64,000 nucleotides of DNA from Tetrahymena thermophila SB210 (lineage: Eukaryota; Ciliophora; Oligohymenophorea; Hymenostomatida; Tetrahymenidae). Location of the stretch: positions 343,256 through 407,255 of the forward strand of contig NW_002476241.1 of NCBI RefSeq assembly GCF_000189635.1, written 5' to 3'. Position 1 is the first letter of the stretch; each line of letters starts with the position of its first letter. The notes beneath the pieces were generated by a model. That model was not told where the DNA came from, searched no databases, and was given only the letters and a program-made list of their open reading frames with translations. Below are positions 28,487 through 39,211 of this stretch, piece after piece. Position numbers and translations under genes: made by a program.

Positions 28487-29444
28487 TTCAAAATATTTAT
28501 TATGACGTAATTGATTTCATCATTAACAATTCAAAAAATCCCATATTAAATTATCCTAATTCATTTTTTATCCAATATTTCAAATCATCTATCAATCTGC
28601 TGCTTATATTTTTAATTTTTACTATAACTATTTGATCTTACACTTCTAAAAATGATCTACTGTTTAAAAAATAAATATTTTTATTCAAAACTCTTCAAAT
28701 TATTCATTTTATTTAATTCTTAGTCTAGTTGAACATAGCTTTTAACATTTTGTAAGGATAATTAATCAATCACTGATAAATACAATATTATTATTGAATA
28801 TTTTATCATATATGAGTGATTTATTAATTAAAATTAGATATCTTATTTGATTGATTTTCTAACAAACAAACTACAGGTTATAATATTTTATGTGGATATA
28901 TTAATCAATTAAACTGTAACTTTATTTGAATAAATTACGAATTTCACATACTTTTCTAATAGAAAGCATCTCCAAAATATTTATTATGACGTAATTGATT
29001 TCATCATTAACAATTCAAAAAATCCCATATTAAATTATCCTAATTCATTTTTATCCAATATTTCAGATCATCTATCAATCTGCTGCTTATATTTTTAATT
29101 TTTACTATAACTATTTGATCTTACACTTCTAAAAATGATCTACTGTTTAAAAAATAAATAATTTTATTCAAAACTCTTCAAATTATTCATTTTATTTAAT
29201 TCTTAGTCTAGTTGAACATAGCTTTTAACATTTTGTAAGGATAATTAATCAATCACTGATAAATACAATATTATTATTGAATATTTTATCATATATGAGT
29301 GATTTATTAATTAAAATTAGATATCTTATTTGATTGATTTTCTAACAAAAAAAACTACAAATATTTTATGTGGATATATTAATCAATTAAACTGTAACTT
29401 TATTTGAATAAATTACGAATTTCACATACTTTTCTAATAGAAAG
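28487..29444. repeat. Near-identical tandem duplication, 484-bp period
   Basis: Two head-to-tail copies, about 28487-28970 and 28971-29444. Landmark TATGACGTAATTGATTTCAT occurs at 28501 and again at 28985, and the closing TACGAATTTCACATACTT recurs likewise. The copies differ by a few single-base changes and small indels. No open frame spans either copy, and in the inverted arm at 13.5-14.4 kb I did not see the same repeated layout. This looks like a recent non-coding duplication. Confidence 0.9.
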
Positions 29445-29794
29445 AAGAAAGAATCTAATTTAATAAAATTCTTTCTATTCACATTTTTTTGCAAATAGAT
29501 TATTTAATTTTATGAATTGACTGACATCTTTTATTTTAAATTCACAATTACAAGATACAAAACAATAACTATTTTCCTTGATATAGATCGAGTTTTGTTT
29601 TAAAGAAAGCATTAATAATAAAGAAATATTTGCTTATTTTGTTGTAAAATATTTAATTTTAATTTCTTCTCATTATTTTGATGATTTTCTTAAAACTTTT
29701 GTAAATAGTTTAAAGTCATGTTATAAAATAAATCTATATTGAAATAATTTACTCTTACATCCTTTATTATTTTAATATAAAATTCATTTTTTTT
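29445..29794. other. Spacer before the broken family copy
   Basis: AT-rich, with no coding signal. It represents the region downstream of the pseudogene at 29795-30067. Confidence 0.4.
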
Positions 29795-30067
29795 TCAATA
29801 GTAAATATCATTTACTTTAATATTCTGATATTCTAAATTTTTTATTGATTCTTTGAATAGAATATTTTAGAATAAATTATGTGAGATAACTGCTCTGTGA
29901 ATATTATCATTTATTTTTTGAAATTTAAAGTTATTTGCTATCACAACTGGCTTTTTATTTTTCTTTAATTCTAATTATATGTATACTGGCAAAATTTCAT
30001 TTAATTATTTTAAAATTTGAGTAAGATTTATTGATTAATTTTTATTGCTATTATTTTAAGTTTCTAT
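29795..30067 (-). pseudogene. Broken small-family copy (start lost, C-half diverged)
   Basis: In the minus-strand frame the N-terminal half of the family is clear: LNEILPVYIQLELKKNKKPV followed by a NNFKFQKIND segment. It most resembles the intact copy at 34951-35355. The position of the family start codon reads ATA instead of ATG (30067-30065). After about 60 codons homology is lost and the frame stops at a TGA at 29797-29795, giving 91 codons against 134. The conserved LDKIYEGIVEI and FKNVVDVE blocks are absent. I infer a pseudogene truncated by rearrangement. Its position corresponds to the intact copy in the next tandem unit. Confidence 0.78.
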
Positions 30068-33000
30068 TTGATAGAGTGTAAAATTGATAATTATTTGTTT
30101 TTATGTTTTTAATTATCTTAAAATGTGAATTTTCCTTATTAAAGCAAATTAAAAGTATTTTATTTAATTTTCTTATTTAATACAAATTAATAGTATTTTA
30201 TTTTATTTTATTTTCTAGTAATTAATATCTAAAACAGAAATAAGAAATAATGTATTTTAAACAATATTTTTATTCATATGCTCTTATCAATGTCAAATAT
30301 GAATAATTTTACAAATATTAAAAGTATGGAGTATCTATCAAACCTCCATATTTTATCTTAATTAAGATCCTTAATTTTATAAAAATTGTTTATCTATTTA
30401 TGTCAATCAAAATATGAAAAAATACGAAATGTTCACCACTTTCTACTTACATAAATTAATATAATTTAGATTACTAACTAAAATCTTTAAAATTCTTAAA
30501 GAAATATTTTTGAAAAATTTATAAATTTATATATTTAAAAATTCAATTATACAAACTTTTTAAAATAATATTGTTATAAATCAATAATACTCAATAAAAT
30601 AAGAAAATAAATAACTATTTTAAGTCTCAATTTATTACCATTAATAACTAAATCTCTATAAATAAGTTTGTTTGTAATAAAAAATAAATCTTTGTATTGA
30701 ATTTATTTTATTTACTTAAATACTTAACATATTTTATTAAAATTAGTAATCATATTAAAGATACAAAAATTTATTGTGGTGTTTTAATATTAATTATAAC
30801 ACAACTATAATCAGAAATTATTAGAACTAAAAACCATATTTTTTTTCTCTAAAATAAGCTAAATTAGAGATCAATAAATTGTTTCTATTATTTTTATTAT
30901 TTGCACCAGGGAACCGCCAAATATTTAGTTTTTACCGAATATTTTTTTATTTATCATCAGCACTCTGTCATTTTGAAAAAAAGTATATTGGGTCAGACCC
31001 TATACCCTGATAAATGGTGATTAGACTATTTTATCTTATTTTTAAATTATTAGGAAACAAAAATAATTTTTAGATTTTAAATTACTTTAGCATTTTATTA
31101 GGTTTTTAAAATATATTATTACTAAATTCATTCATATTTAATAATAAATTTCTAATAATAAAAATAGAAAATAAATGCATGTTGATAGTCTTTTTCTAAT
31201 TGTGTTTGTATTCGTAAAATCAGTGCTTTACCTTAAAATAAATTCATAAGGAAGATTTTAAGCGATATTATTAACTAATAAATCATATTTTTTTTATGAT
31301 TTTTAAGATAGAAATAAATTTATTTTTATTTGGAAATAAAAATGTTATTTTTAAAACATAAAACTTTTTATATGTAAACAAAAAACTGTTAATAATCTTA
31401 TTTAATTTACCTTATTTTCTATTTTATATAACAAAAAATTAATAATAATTATCATAAAAAAAATTTTTTTATTCAATAAAATGAGAGCATTCTTTCAACA
31501 AATATCATTTAAATCTTATTGACTAAATTATATTTTAAAACTATGATACTAAAAGTAGGTTTAAAGATGAAATCCATCACTTTTTGATTTAACTAAACTA
31601 TTTGTTGTTTCTTAATTTTACATATTTTTATTCAAGTAATAAAATTTTATGGAGATAAACAAAATCTTTTGCTTTAATTTTTCAAATATAATTTTTGTGC
31701 CTAACTCTTGTAACTTTTTATCTATAACCATTATACTTATCATTAAATAGCTTAGAATTTACAGAAATTTGTTTGACCTAATATAAAAACTATAATTTTC
31801 AAAGACAGTGCTTATTTTTTTTAATTATAAAAAAACTACTTTATATGGTTAAATATTTTTATCTCAATTAAATTTATTTTAAATATTAACAATTTTTTTA
31901 CTTCAGTTTTTAAAATATTTTTTGCAACTTTTTTTCAAAGAAGAAAAAATAAAGATTAGTTAAATTTTTTTTATGCATTGAATATTGCTTTTCGCTCAAA
32001 AATTTTCTCTAATTATTACAAAAATAGAGAAAGCTGATTTTTAAAAATAATATGAAAGAGATTTCTTACTAAAATGAAACTTTACATTTTTAAAAGTTTA
32101 AAAATAATCTTCCTCCTAAGAAAAGAAGCAGAAACTACTTACTACAAGATTTATGTCAAATGATGGAAAGATTTTTTTTTTTCAATTTAAACATATGAAT
32201 AATCATCTCTATTAATATTCATTATCTATTTTAGATTTTTTAAAAAATTAACACATTATTGACTTGTTTTCAACATTTAGCAAAGATTTTCTCTTAAAAT
32301 CTTTACATTTTCTATATAATTTAAATTACTATATAACTTTTATTATTACTTATAATATAAATCGAGCTAAATTTCCTAAAATATTAAATATTTGTTTTTA
32401 TGCTCTATAAAAAAAAAGCATATTATGTAAACGATAAAAGTTTACTGTTTCAAAGCAATATAAACATTTTTAAGGATATAAAAAAACCTTAAATATAGCA
32501 AATTTTTAATTTAATAGCTATGAATTAAAAAAATGGATTGTACACTGCCTAATAATAATGACTTTCTATCAAATTCACTAAAAAAATTTGTAATTAATAA
32601 ATAAATGAAATAATAGATTCTCAGAGTATCAATTTTTTTCCTAATTTATCCTTATAAAGTTTTAATTAAATTCAGGTTTTTGGTATTAGCTTAATTAACT
32701 GTTAAGTATTTTAGAATTAGATTCAATAAAATAATTAGTTAGTATTTATTATTCAATGCAATCTATGGTAAAATTATTGATTTTAAAAATAAATAAGTCA
32801 TTCATTTAAATTTTATAAAAATATTTTTTTATGTTGGAGATATTTTCTAGTATCACTTAATTAAAATTTTTTTTCTAATTTATTTATGTAGTAATTGAAA
32901 TTCAAGTAGATATAATTATTGAATCATTATAATTAGCTTGAATTTATTTACTAATATATAAATTTAAACAATGAAATTGTAAAAATAAATTTACAGATTT

Positions 33001-33754
33001 TTTATAAATATCATAATAATTACAAACACAAAATTTATGTAAATTGCATAAAGTTATAAATTCAAAAGATTAAGTTTTTTATTTTATACATATTTAATAC
33101 TTATTTTAATTCTTATAAATGTAAACAAAACCAGAAACTTTAGATTTTTATTCATATTGTATTATCCCTAATTATATTCTATTAAAATATTTACTTTCTA
33201 ATAAAAATAAGAAAATCTTTTTAATTGAGGCAAAAAATATATTCAATAAAAAGCCCCTATTAAATTAATTATGAAAGCTATAATTTGATCACTAATCTTC
33301 AAACTCAAATAATAATCATTTGTTTATTAATTTCAAAAAGATTCATTACAATATTGAAAAACTATAAATCCTCTTCTAATTAAGATATTTCCCTTGAATA
33401 AAAAAGTTCTATAAAAAATATTGTATTATCCTTTCGAATGATATGCAATCAGGATCACAGAAAAAATACTTTCAATTTTAAGTTGAGTTTCATATTAAGT
33501 TTTAAGGAAAATTTTATTTATTTTATTCAATTTTTAGATAAGATATTCAAAATAAACACATTTTAGTTTGTTTCTTTTAAAAATAATAATATGATAACTT
33601 CATATTAACTGCTTAAAAATAATTGAATTATTATTTTTTGATATTTTCTCAAATTGCTAAAAAAAATGAATTTAATACAAATAAAAAAATTTAATAATAT
33701 CTCAAAATATGAAAATAATATATAGAAATATAAGTTTTTTTCGTTAATAATTAT
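30068..33754. repeat. Non-coding part of tandem unit A
   Basis: About 3.7 kb without a credible gene. From about 30900 to 33750 it aligns colinearly with 35935-38805 in the same orientation. Examples are the CACCAGGGAAC block (30905 and 35941), AAATCAGTGCTTT (31219 and 36245), ATGAGAGCATTCTTTCAACAA (31480 and 36500), TGGATTGTACACTGCCTAATAATAA (32535) against 37562, and ATTAGTTAGTATTTATTATTCAATGCAATCTATGG in both. Conservation is uneven, with small indels and blocks of near identity. I could not find an RNA gene or open frame to explain it. Confidence 0.75.
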
Positions 33755-34159
33755 TCATTCTTATTAAAAAATTAATATGATGATATCTATTTTATTAATT
33801 GTTTAAATAAGACCAGCTTCTTATAATTCATGAGGATTAAAGTACATCTTGACAAATTCAACATCAACTACATTTTTAAAAACCATAGCTGTTTACTTTT
33901 CTCCTCTTACTATGTCAACTATCCCTTCATATATTTTATCTAATTTTTATTGGGTAATCAAATCTTATGCCGCATTTTGAAATCTTTTTTAGATGAATTG
34001 ATTTATTCTTTCAAATGAAAAATTAGTACCAAATTTCACAGGTTTTTTATTATACTTTAATTCTTATTGCATATACACAGGTAAGATTTCATTTAGTTTT
34101 TTTGATATTTCAGAATGATCCAGCAATTTAGCACTGTTATTGGTAATTTAATTTTCCAT
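33755..34159 (-). CDS. Small family protein, copy 3 (134 aa)
   Basis: Intact 134-aa member, TGA at 33755-33757. It opens MENQITNNSAKLLDHSEISK and carries LNEILPVYMQQELKYNKKPV, GTNFSFERINQFIQKRF, LITQQKLDKIYEGIVDIVRG, TAMVFKNVVDVEFVKMYFNP and EAGLIQTINKIDIIIL. It is closest to copy 5 (38807-39211), its counterpart in the next tandem unit. No intron. Function unknown, and the protein is likely cytosolic. TAA/TAG Gln codons occur repeatedly inside the frame, so it is visible only under the ciliate code. Confidence 0.83.
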
Positions 34160-34950
34160 CTCTTGTTAGATTTTTTGTTTTATTTTATTATTATTTTCTT
34201 AAATTAATTATTGATTTTGCTTAGATTTAAAAAAAAAATAAAATAAAAGTATTTTATTGAATATTATTTAAAATTGCTTATTTTAGATTTAAATACCTAT
34301 TATAAAAAGAAACAAGCTGTTCTTACTTGTGTGGATTTGGAGAATCAATTAATAATCAAGCATATATATATCCTAAGAAATCAATAAATGTCCTATTTAC
34401 AAATCAGTCAGTAACTTTTGCCATACATAGGATCTTATTGCTCAATAAACAATATTATCTAAGACATTTAGATAGATTTTAACAATCAAGAAGTATTAAT
34501 CACATATGATAATTTAGGAAATATTAAATTTTGGAAATATTAATCTCCCATAATTAACTTTCTATACGAAATCCCTCAAACTCTTTAAACTAGAGATAAT
34601 TCTCTCATTTGCAAGATTTCATAAAGTAATTTTTATTCATTTTTAACCTAGTGAATTTAATTTGATTTTAAAGAAATTAATTAATCATGCTTATTGTAGC
34701 CAAAATTTAATTAAAAAATGAATATATCTTTACAAGGGTATATATTTTATTAAAAATTTAATTATTCAAACAAATATAATTTTCAAGTCTTAATATCAAT
34801 AAATTATTTTCCATAAAATTAGGTCTTAATGAATGAATAGTTACAGTACTTCTAAATTAATATTTAAATGTAAAATGGTTTTTAAAATTAATTCATTTAT
34901 TAATGAAATATTTTTACAAAAACATAAATTTTTTAAAATAAACCACTCAT
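34160..34950. other. Junction between tandem units A and B
   Basis: Contains the truncated copy of the large surface-protein gene (34291-34790, listed separately). It is flanked by about 130 bp of family-gene 5' flank on the left and 160 bp of AT-rich sequence before the stop of copy 4. Confidence 0.6.
34291..34790 (+). pseudogene. Truncated copy of the Cys-rich surface-protein gene
   Basis: A segment of about 500 bp, in the same orientation as and highly similar to 41611-42090, covering the last part of exon 1 and the start of intron 1 of the 41215-52644 gene. The copy begins abruptly at AAATACCTATTATAAAAAG and reads KYLLQKETSCSYLCGFGESI. Two extra bases at an ATATAT run then shift the frame before the NKCPIYQSV block. 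There is no ATG, signal peptide or downstream exon. The intron part is as similar as the exon part, so the duplication was of DNA rather than of a processed transcript. Confidence 0.88.
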
Positions 34951-35355
34951 TCATTATTAATTAAAAGTCAATATTATTATATTTATTTTATTTATAGTTT
35001 TAATCAGGTAAGCCTCTTTTAAATGACAAGGATAAAAATACATCTTTACTATATCACTATCAACTAAATTTTTAAAGATCATTGCTGTTTCTTATTCTAT
35101 TCTTATTATACTAACTATTCCTTCACAACTTTAATCTACTTTTTCCTAAGTGATCTTTTCAAATATTGCATTAGGAAATTTCTTTTGGATGAATCCATTT
35201 ATTTTTTCAAATGAAAAATTATTTCCTATCACCACAGGCTTTTTATTTTTCTTTAGTTCTAATTATATGAATACAGGCAAAATTTCATTTAATTTTTTTG
35301 AAATTTGAGTATGATTGAGTTATTAATATCTATTGTTTTTAATTTAAATTTCCAT
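34951..35355 (-). CDS. Small family protein, copy 4 (134 aa)
   Basis: Intact reading frame of 134 codons ending at TGA 34951-34953, but the most diverged intact member. The conserved LDKIYEGIVEI becomes VDQSCEGIVSIIR, FKNVVDVEFVK becomes FKNLVDSDIVK, and Lys and Cys replacements appear near HLKEAYLIKT. The N-terminal half (LNEILPVFIQLELKKNKKPV, GNNFSFEKINGFIQKKFP) matches the pseudogene at 29795-30067. It could be a functional subtype or a gene drifting toward loss. No intron and no other domain. Confidence 0.75.
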
Positions 35356-38300
35356 TTGAGGAAGTGTTAAATTTGATAATTATTTGTTTTTATTTTTTTA
35401 ACAATCTAAAGTGTTAATTTTTCTTATTAATTAAAAAAAAGTATTTTATAATTTTCCTTATTAATTAAAAATAAAAGTATTTTATTTAATTTTAAATATC
35501 AATCAGTAATAATACTCAATTAAATATGAATATAAATAATTATTTTAAAAAATCAATTTGTTACAATTAATAACTAAATCTCTTTAAAAAGGTTATTGAT
35601 TGCAATAAAATATTTTGTATTGAATTTATTTTAATAACCAAAACACTTAATAAATTTTATTTAATTGTTAATTATAATAATTGATTTAATTACTAGTATC
35701 TTAATATTAAAATCTGTTAAGTATTTATAAATAATGATACTCAAGATACAAATAATTATAGACGTATTCATAATAATTATAATGTAAGCAGCATTAGTCG
35801 GAAATTATTAGCAAGCAAAAAGCAAATAATCCCTTTTTTGATTCTCTTTTTTCAACTTAAATAGAGAAAATATTTATCTTTTAAATTTTTAAGATTTTTA
35901 GTAAAAATTAAGTATTTTGTTTCTATAAAATTTATTATTTACACCAGGGAACAACCATATATTTGGTTTTTACCAAATTGTTATTTCATTTATCATTTTC
36001 ACTTCCAATCATTTTTTCCAACACTATATATTGGTTAATACCCTGATAAATGATTATTATACATATTTATTTATCTTATTTTTAAATTTTTCGGAAATAA
36101 AAATAATTTTTAGATTTTATATTTCTTTAAAGACATTTTTAAAATATAATACTATATTCATTCATATTTAGTGAATAAAATTCATAAATAAAAGTAGTAA
36201 GTAAATACTTATTGATAGCCTTTTTCTAATTGTGCTATCAGTAAAATCAGTGCTTTGCCTTAAGATAAATTTATAAGGAATGTTTAAAGTGATATTATTA
36301 ACTAATAAATCATATTTTTTTTATGATTTTTACAATAGAAATAAATTTATTTTTATATGGAAATAAAAATTTTATTTTTAAAACATAAAGCTTTGCCTAC
36401 TTAAACAAAAAACTGTTAATAATCTTATTGACTTTTCCTTATTTTCTATTTAAAGGATTAATAACAATTATCATAAAATAATCATTTTTATGTAATAAAA
36501 TGAGAGCATTCTTTCAACAAGCATCATTTATCTCTTATTGACTAAATTAACTTTTAATAATATGATGCAACAAGTAGTTTAAAGATGAAATCTACTCACT
36601 TTTTTATTTAACTATGCCAGCTGTTTGTACCTAAATTTTACATACCTTTATTCAAGTAATAAAACTTTATAGAGAAAAGCAAAATCTTTTTAAATTCTTT
36701 TGCTTTAATTTTTCAAATTTAATTTTTGTGCCTAACTCTATTAGTTTTTTTCCATAATCATTAATCTTATTATTAAATAGATAGAATTGACATTAATCAG
36801 TTTGACCAATCTAAATACTATTGTTTTCAAAGATTGTGTTTGTTTTTTAATTATAAAAAAAAACTACTTTAAATGGTTAAATTTTTTTTTTCAATTAAAT
36901 ACATTTAAATATTAATAACTTTTTTACTTCAGTATGTAAAATGTTTTTTTTTGGAATTTTTTTCTAAAGAGGAAAAAATAAAGATTAGTTAAATTTTCTT
37001 TCTTTTTTTCTTTGTATTTTGCAATAGCTCAAAAAAATTTCTCTAATTAAAACAAAAATAGAGAAAGCTGATTCTTTAAAATAATATGAAAGAGCTTTCT
37101 GATTTTTTACTAAAGCTAAACTATACATTTTTAAAAGTTTAAAAATAATCTTCCTAATTCCTAAGAATAGGAACTATTTGATCAAAATTTAAGTCAAATG
37201 ATGGATAGATTTTTTTTACAATTTAAACATATCAATAATCATCTATTTTAATAATCATTATCTATTTTACATTTTTAAGAATATTAACAAACTATTGGTT
37301 TGTTTTCAACATTTAGCTACAATGTTCTCTTATAATCTTTACATTTTCTATATTATTTAAATTATAGTATAACTTTTATTGCTACTTTTACTATAAATCG
37401 AGTTAAATTTCCTAAAATATGAATTATTTTTTTCTCTAGAAAAAAAGTTTATTATATTAACGATAAAAATTCACAGTTTCAAAGCAATATAAACATTTTT
37501 AAGGATATGAAAAAACCTTAAATATAGCAAATTTTTAATTATATAGCTATGAATTAAAAAATGGATTGCACACTGCCTAATAATAATCACTTTCTATTAA
37601 ATTCACTTTTAAAAAATTTGAATATAGTAAATTTATGAAATAATAGATTATGAGAGTATCTATTTTTTCCTATATGTTCCTTATAAATATAGTTTTAATT
37701 AAATCCAGACTTTTAGTATTCGCTTAATTGTTGAGTGCATTAAAATAAGATTTAATACAATAATTAGTTAGTATTTATTATTCAATGCAATCTATGGTAA
37801 AATAATATTGATTTTAAAAATAAATATGAAATTCATTGAAATATTAAAAAAATATTTTTTTTTATGTTAGAGATATTTTCTAGTATCAATCAATTAATTT
37901 CACTAATTTAAAAAAAATGATCTAATTAATCTATTTAATAATTTAAATCAAAGTGGATATCAATAATGAATCATTATAATTAGCTTGAATTTATTAACTA
38001 AAATTAATTTACAGATCTTGTTAATAAATTTCATACTAAATTATAAATACGAAATATTTACAAATTACTTAAAGTTAAAATTTTAGCAGATTGAATTTTT
38101 TATTTTATACATATTTAATACTATTTTAATTCTTATAACATGTAATTCCCAGAAACTTTAGATTTTTCTTCAAATTGTATAATCCCTAATAATATTCTAT
38201 TAAAAAATTTATTTATGGATAACCAAAGAAAATCGGTTGAATTGGGGAAGGGAAAATATATTTAATAAAATTTATTATGAAATTTATAAATTGGCCACTA

Positions 38301-38806
38301 ATTTCCAAACTCCAAAAGTAATCAATTTGTTTATCAACACCAAAATCATTCATAAGAAGATTGAAAAATTAATTATATATAAATCATCTAAATCTTCTCA
38401 TTAAAATACTTCTCTAGAATAAAAAAAATTAAAGAAGTTCTAGAAAAAATATTGTTTATATATTGAATGATAGCTATTAGAATCAAAAGGAAAAATACTT
38501 TCAATTTTTTGTTTATTTAAATATTAAGTTTTAAGGAAAATTTGATTTATTTGATTTAATGTTTTGATTTGATTTGATATTAAAAATATACAAATTTTTG
38601 TTTGTTTGTTTGTTTGTTTTAATAATAATAATATGATAACTTCAGATTTAGAGCTTAAAAAAATTGATTATAATCGAATTTTTATCTTTTGATTTTTTTC
38701 CAAATTGCTTAAAAAAAACGAAAAAAATACAAATAAAAAATTTTATTAATATCTCAAACTATGAAAATAATATATAGAAATATAAGTTTTTTTCGTTAAT
38801 AATTAT
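35356..38806. repeat. Non-coding part of tandem unit B
   Basis: Counterpart of 30068-33754, in the same order and orientation (see that entry for landmarks). It ends in a (TTTG)n run at about 38596-38618 and a region upstream of copy 5 that matches the one upstream of copy 3 closely, for example TATAGAAATATAAGTTTTTTTC near 33721 and 38773. No gene was recognised. Confidence 0.72.
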
Positions 38807-39211
38807 TCATTCTTATTTAAAAATTAATATGATGATATCTATTTTATTAATTGTTTCAATAAGACTAGCTTCTTATAATTCATGAGGATTAAAATACATC
38901 TTCACTATTTCAACATCAACTACATTTTTAAAAATCATAACTGTTTCCTTATCTCTTCTGATTATTTCAACTATCCCTTCATATATTTTATCTAATTTTT
39001 ATTGGGTGACCAAATCTTGTGCTGCATTAGGAAATCTTTTTTAAATGATTTGATTTATTCTTTCAAATGAAAAATTAGTACCGATTTTCACAGGTTTTTT
39101 ACTATACTTTAACTCAAATTGCATATACACAGGCAAGACTTCATTTAGCTTTTTTGATATTCCAGAATGATTCTGCAACTTTGCACTGCTATTGGTAATT
39201 TAATTTTCCAT
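38807..39211 (-). CDS. Small family protein, copy 5 (134 aa)
   Basis: Intact 134-aa member, TGA at 38807-38809, start MENQITNSSAKLQNHSGISK. It carries all family blocks: LNEVLPVYMQFELKYSKKPV, GTNFSFERINQIIQKRFP, LVTQQKLDKIYEGIVEIIRR, ETVMIFKNVVDVEIVKMYF and EASLIETINKIDIIIL. It is closest to copy 3, about 5.05 kb away in the same orientation, consistent with tandem duplication. Function unknown. Confidence 0.83.
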
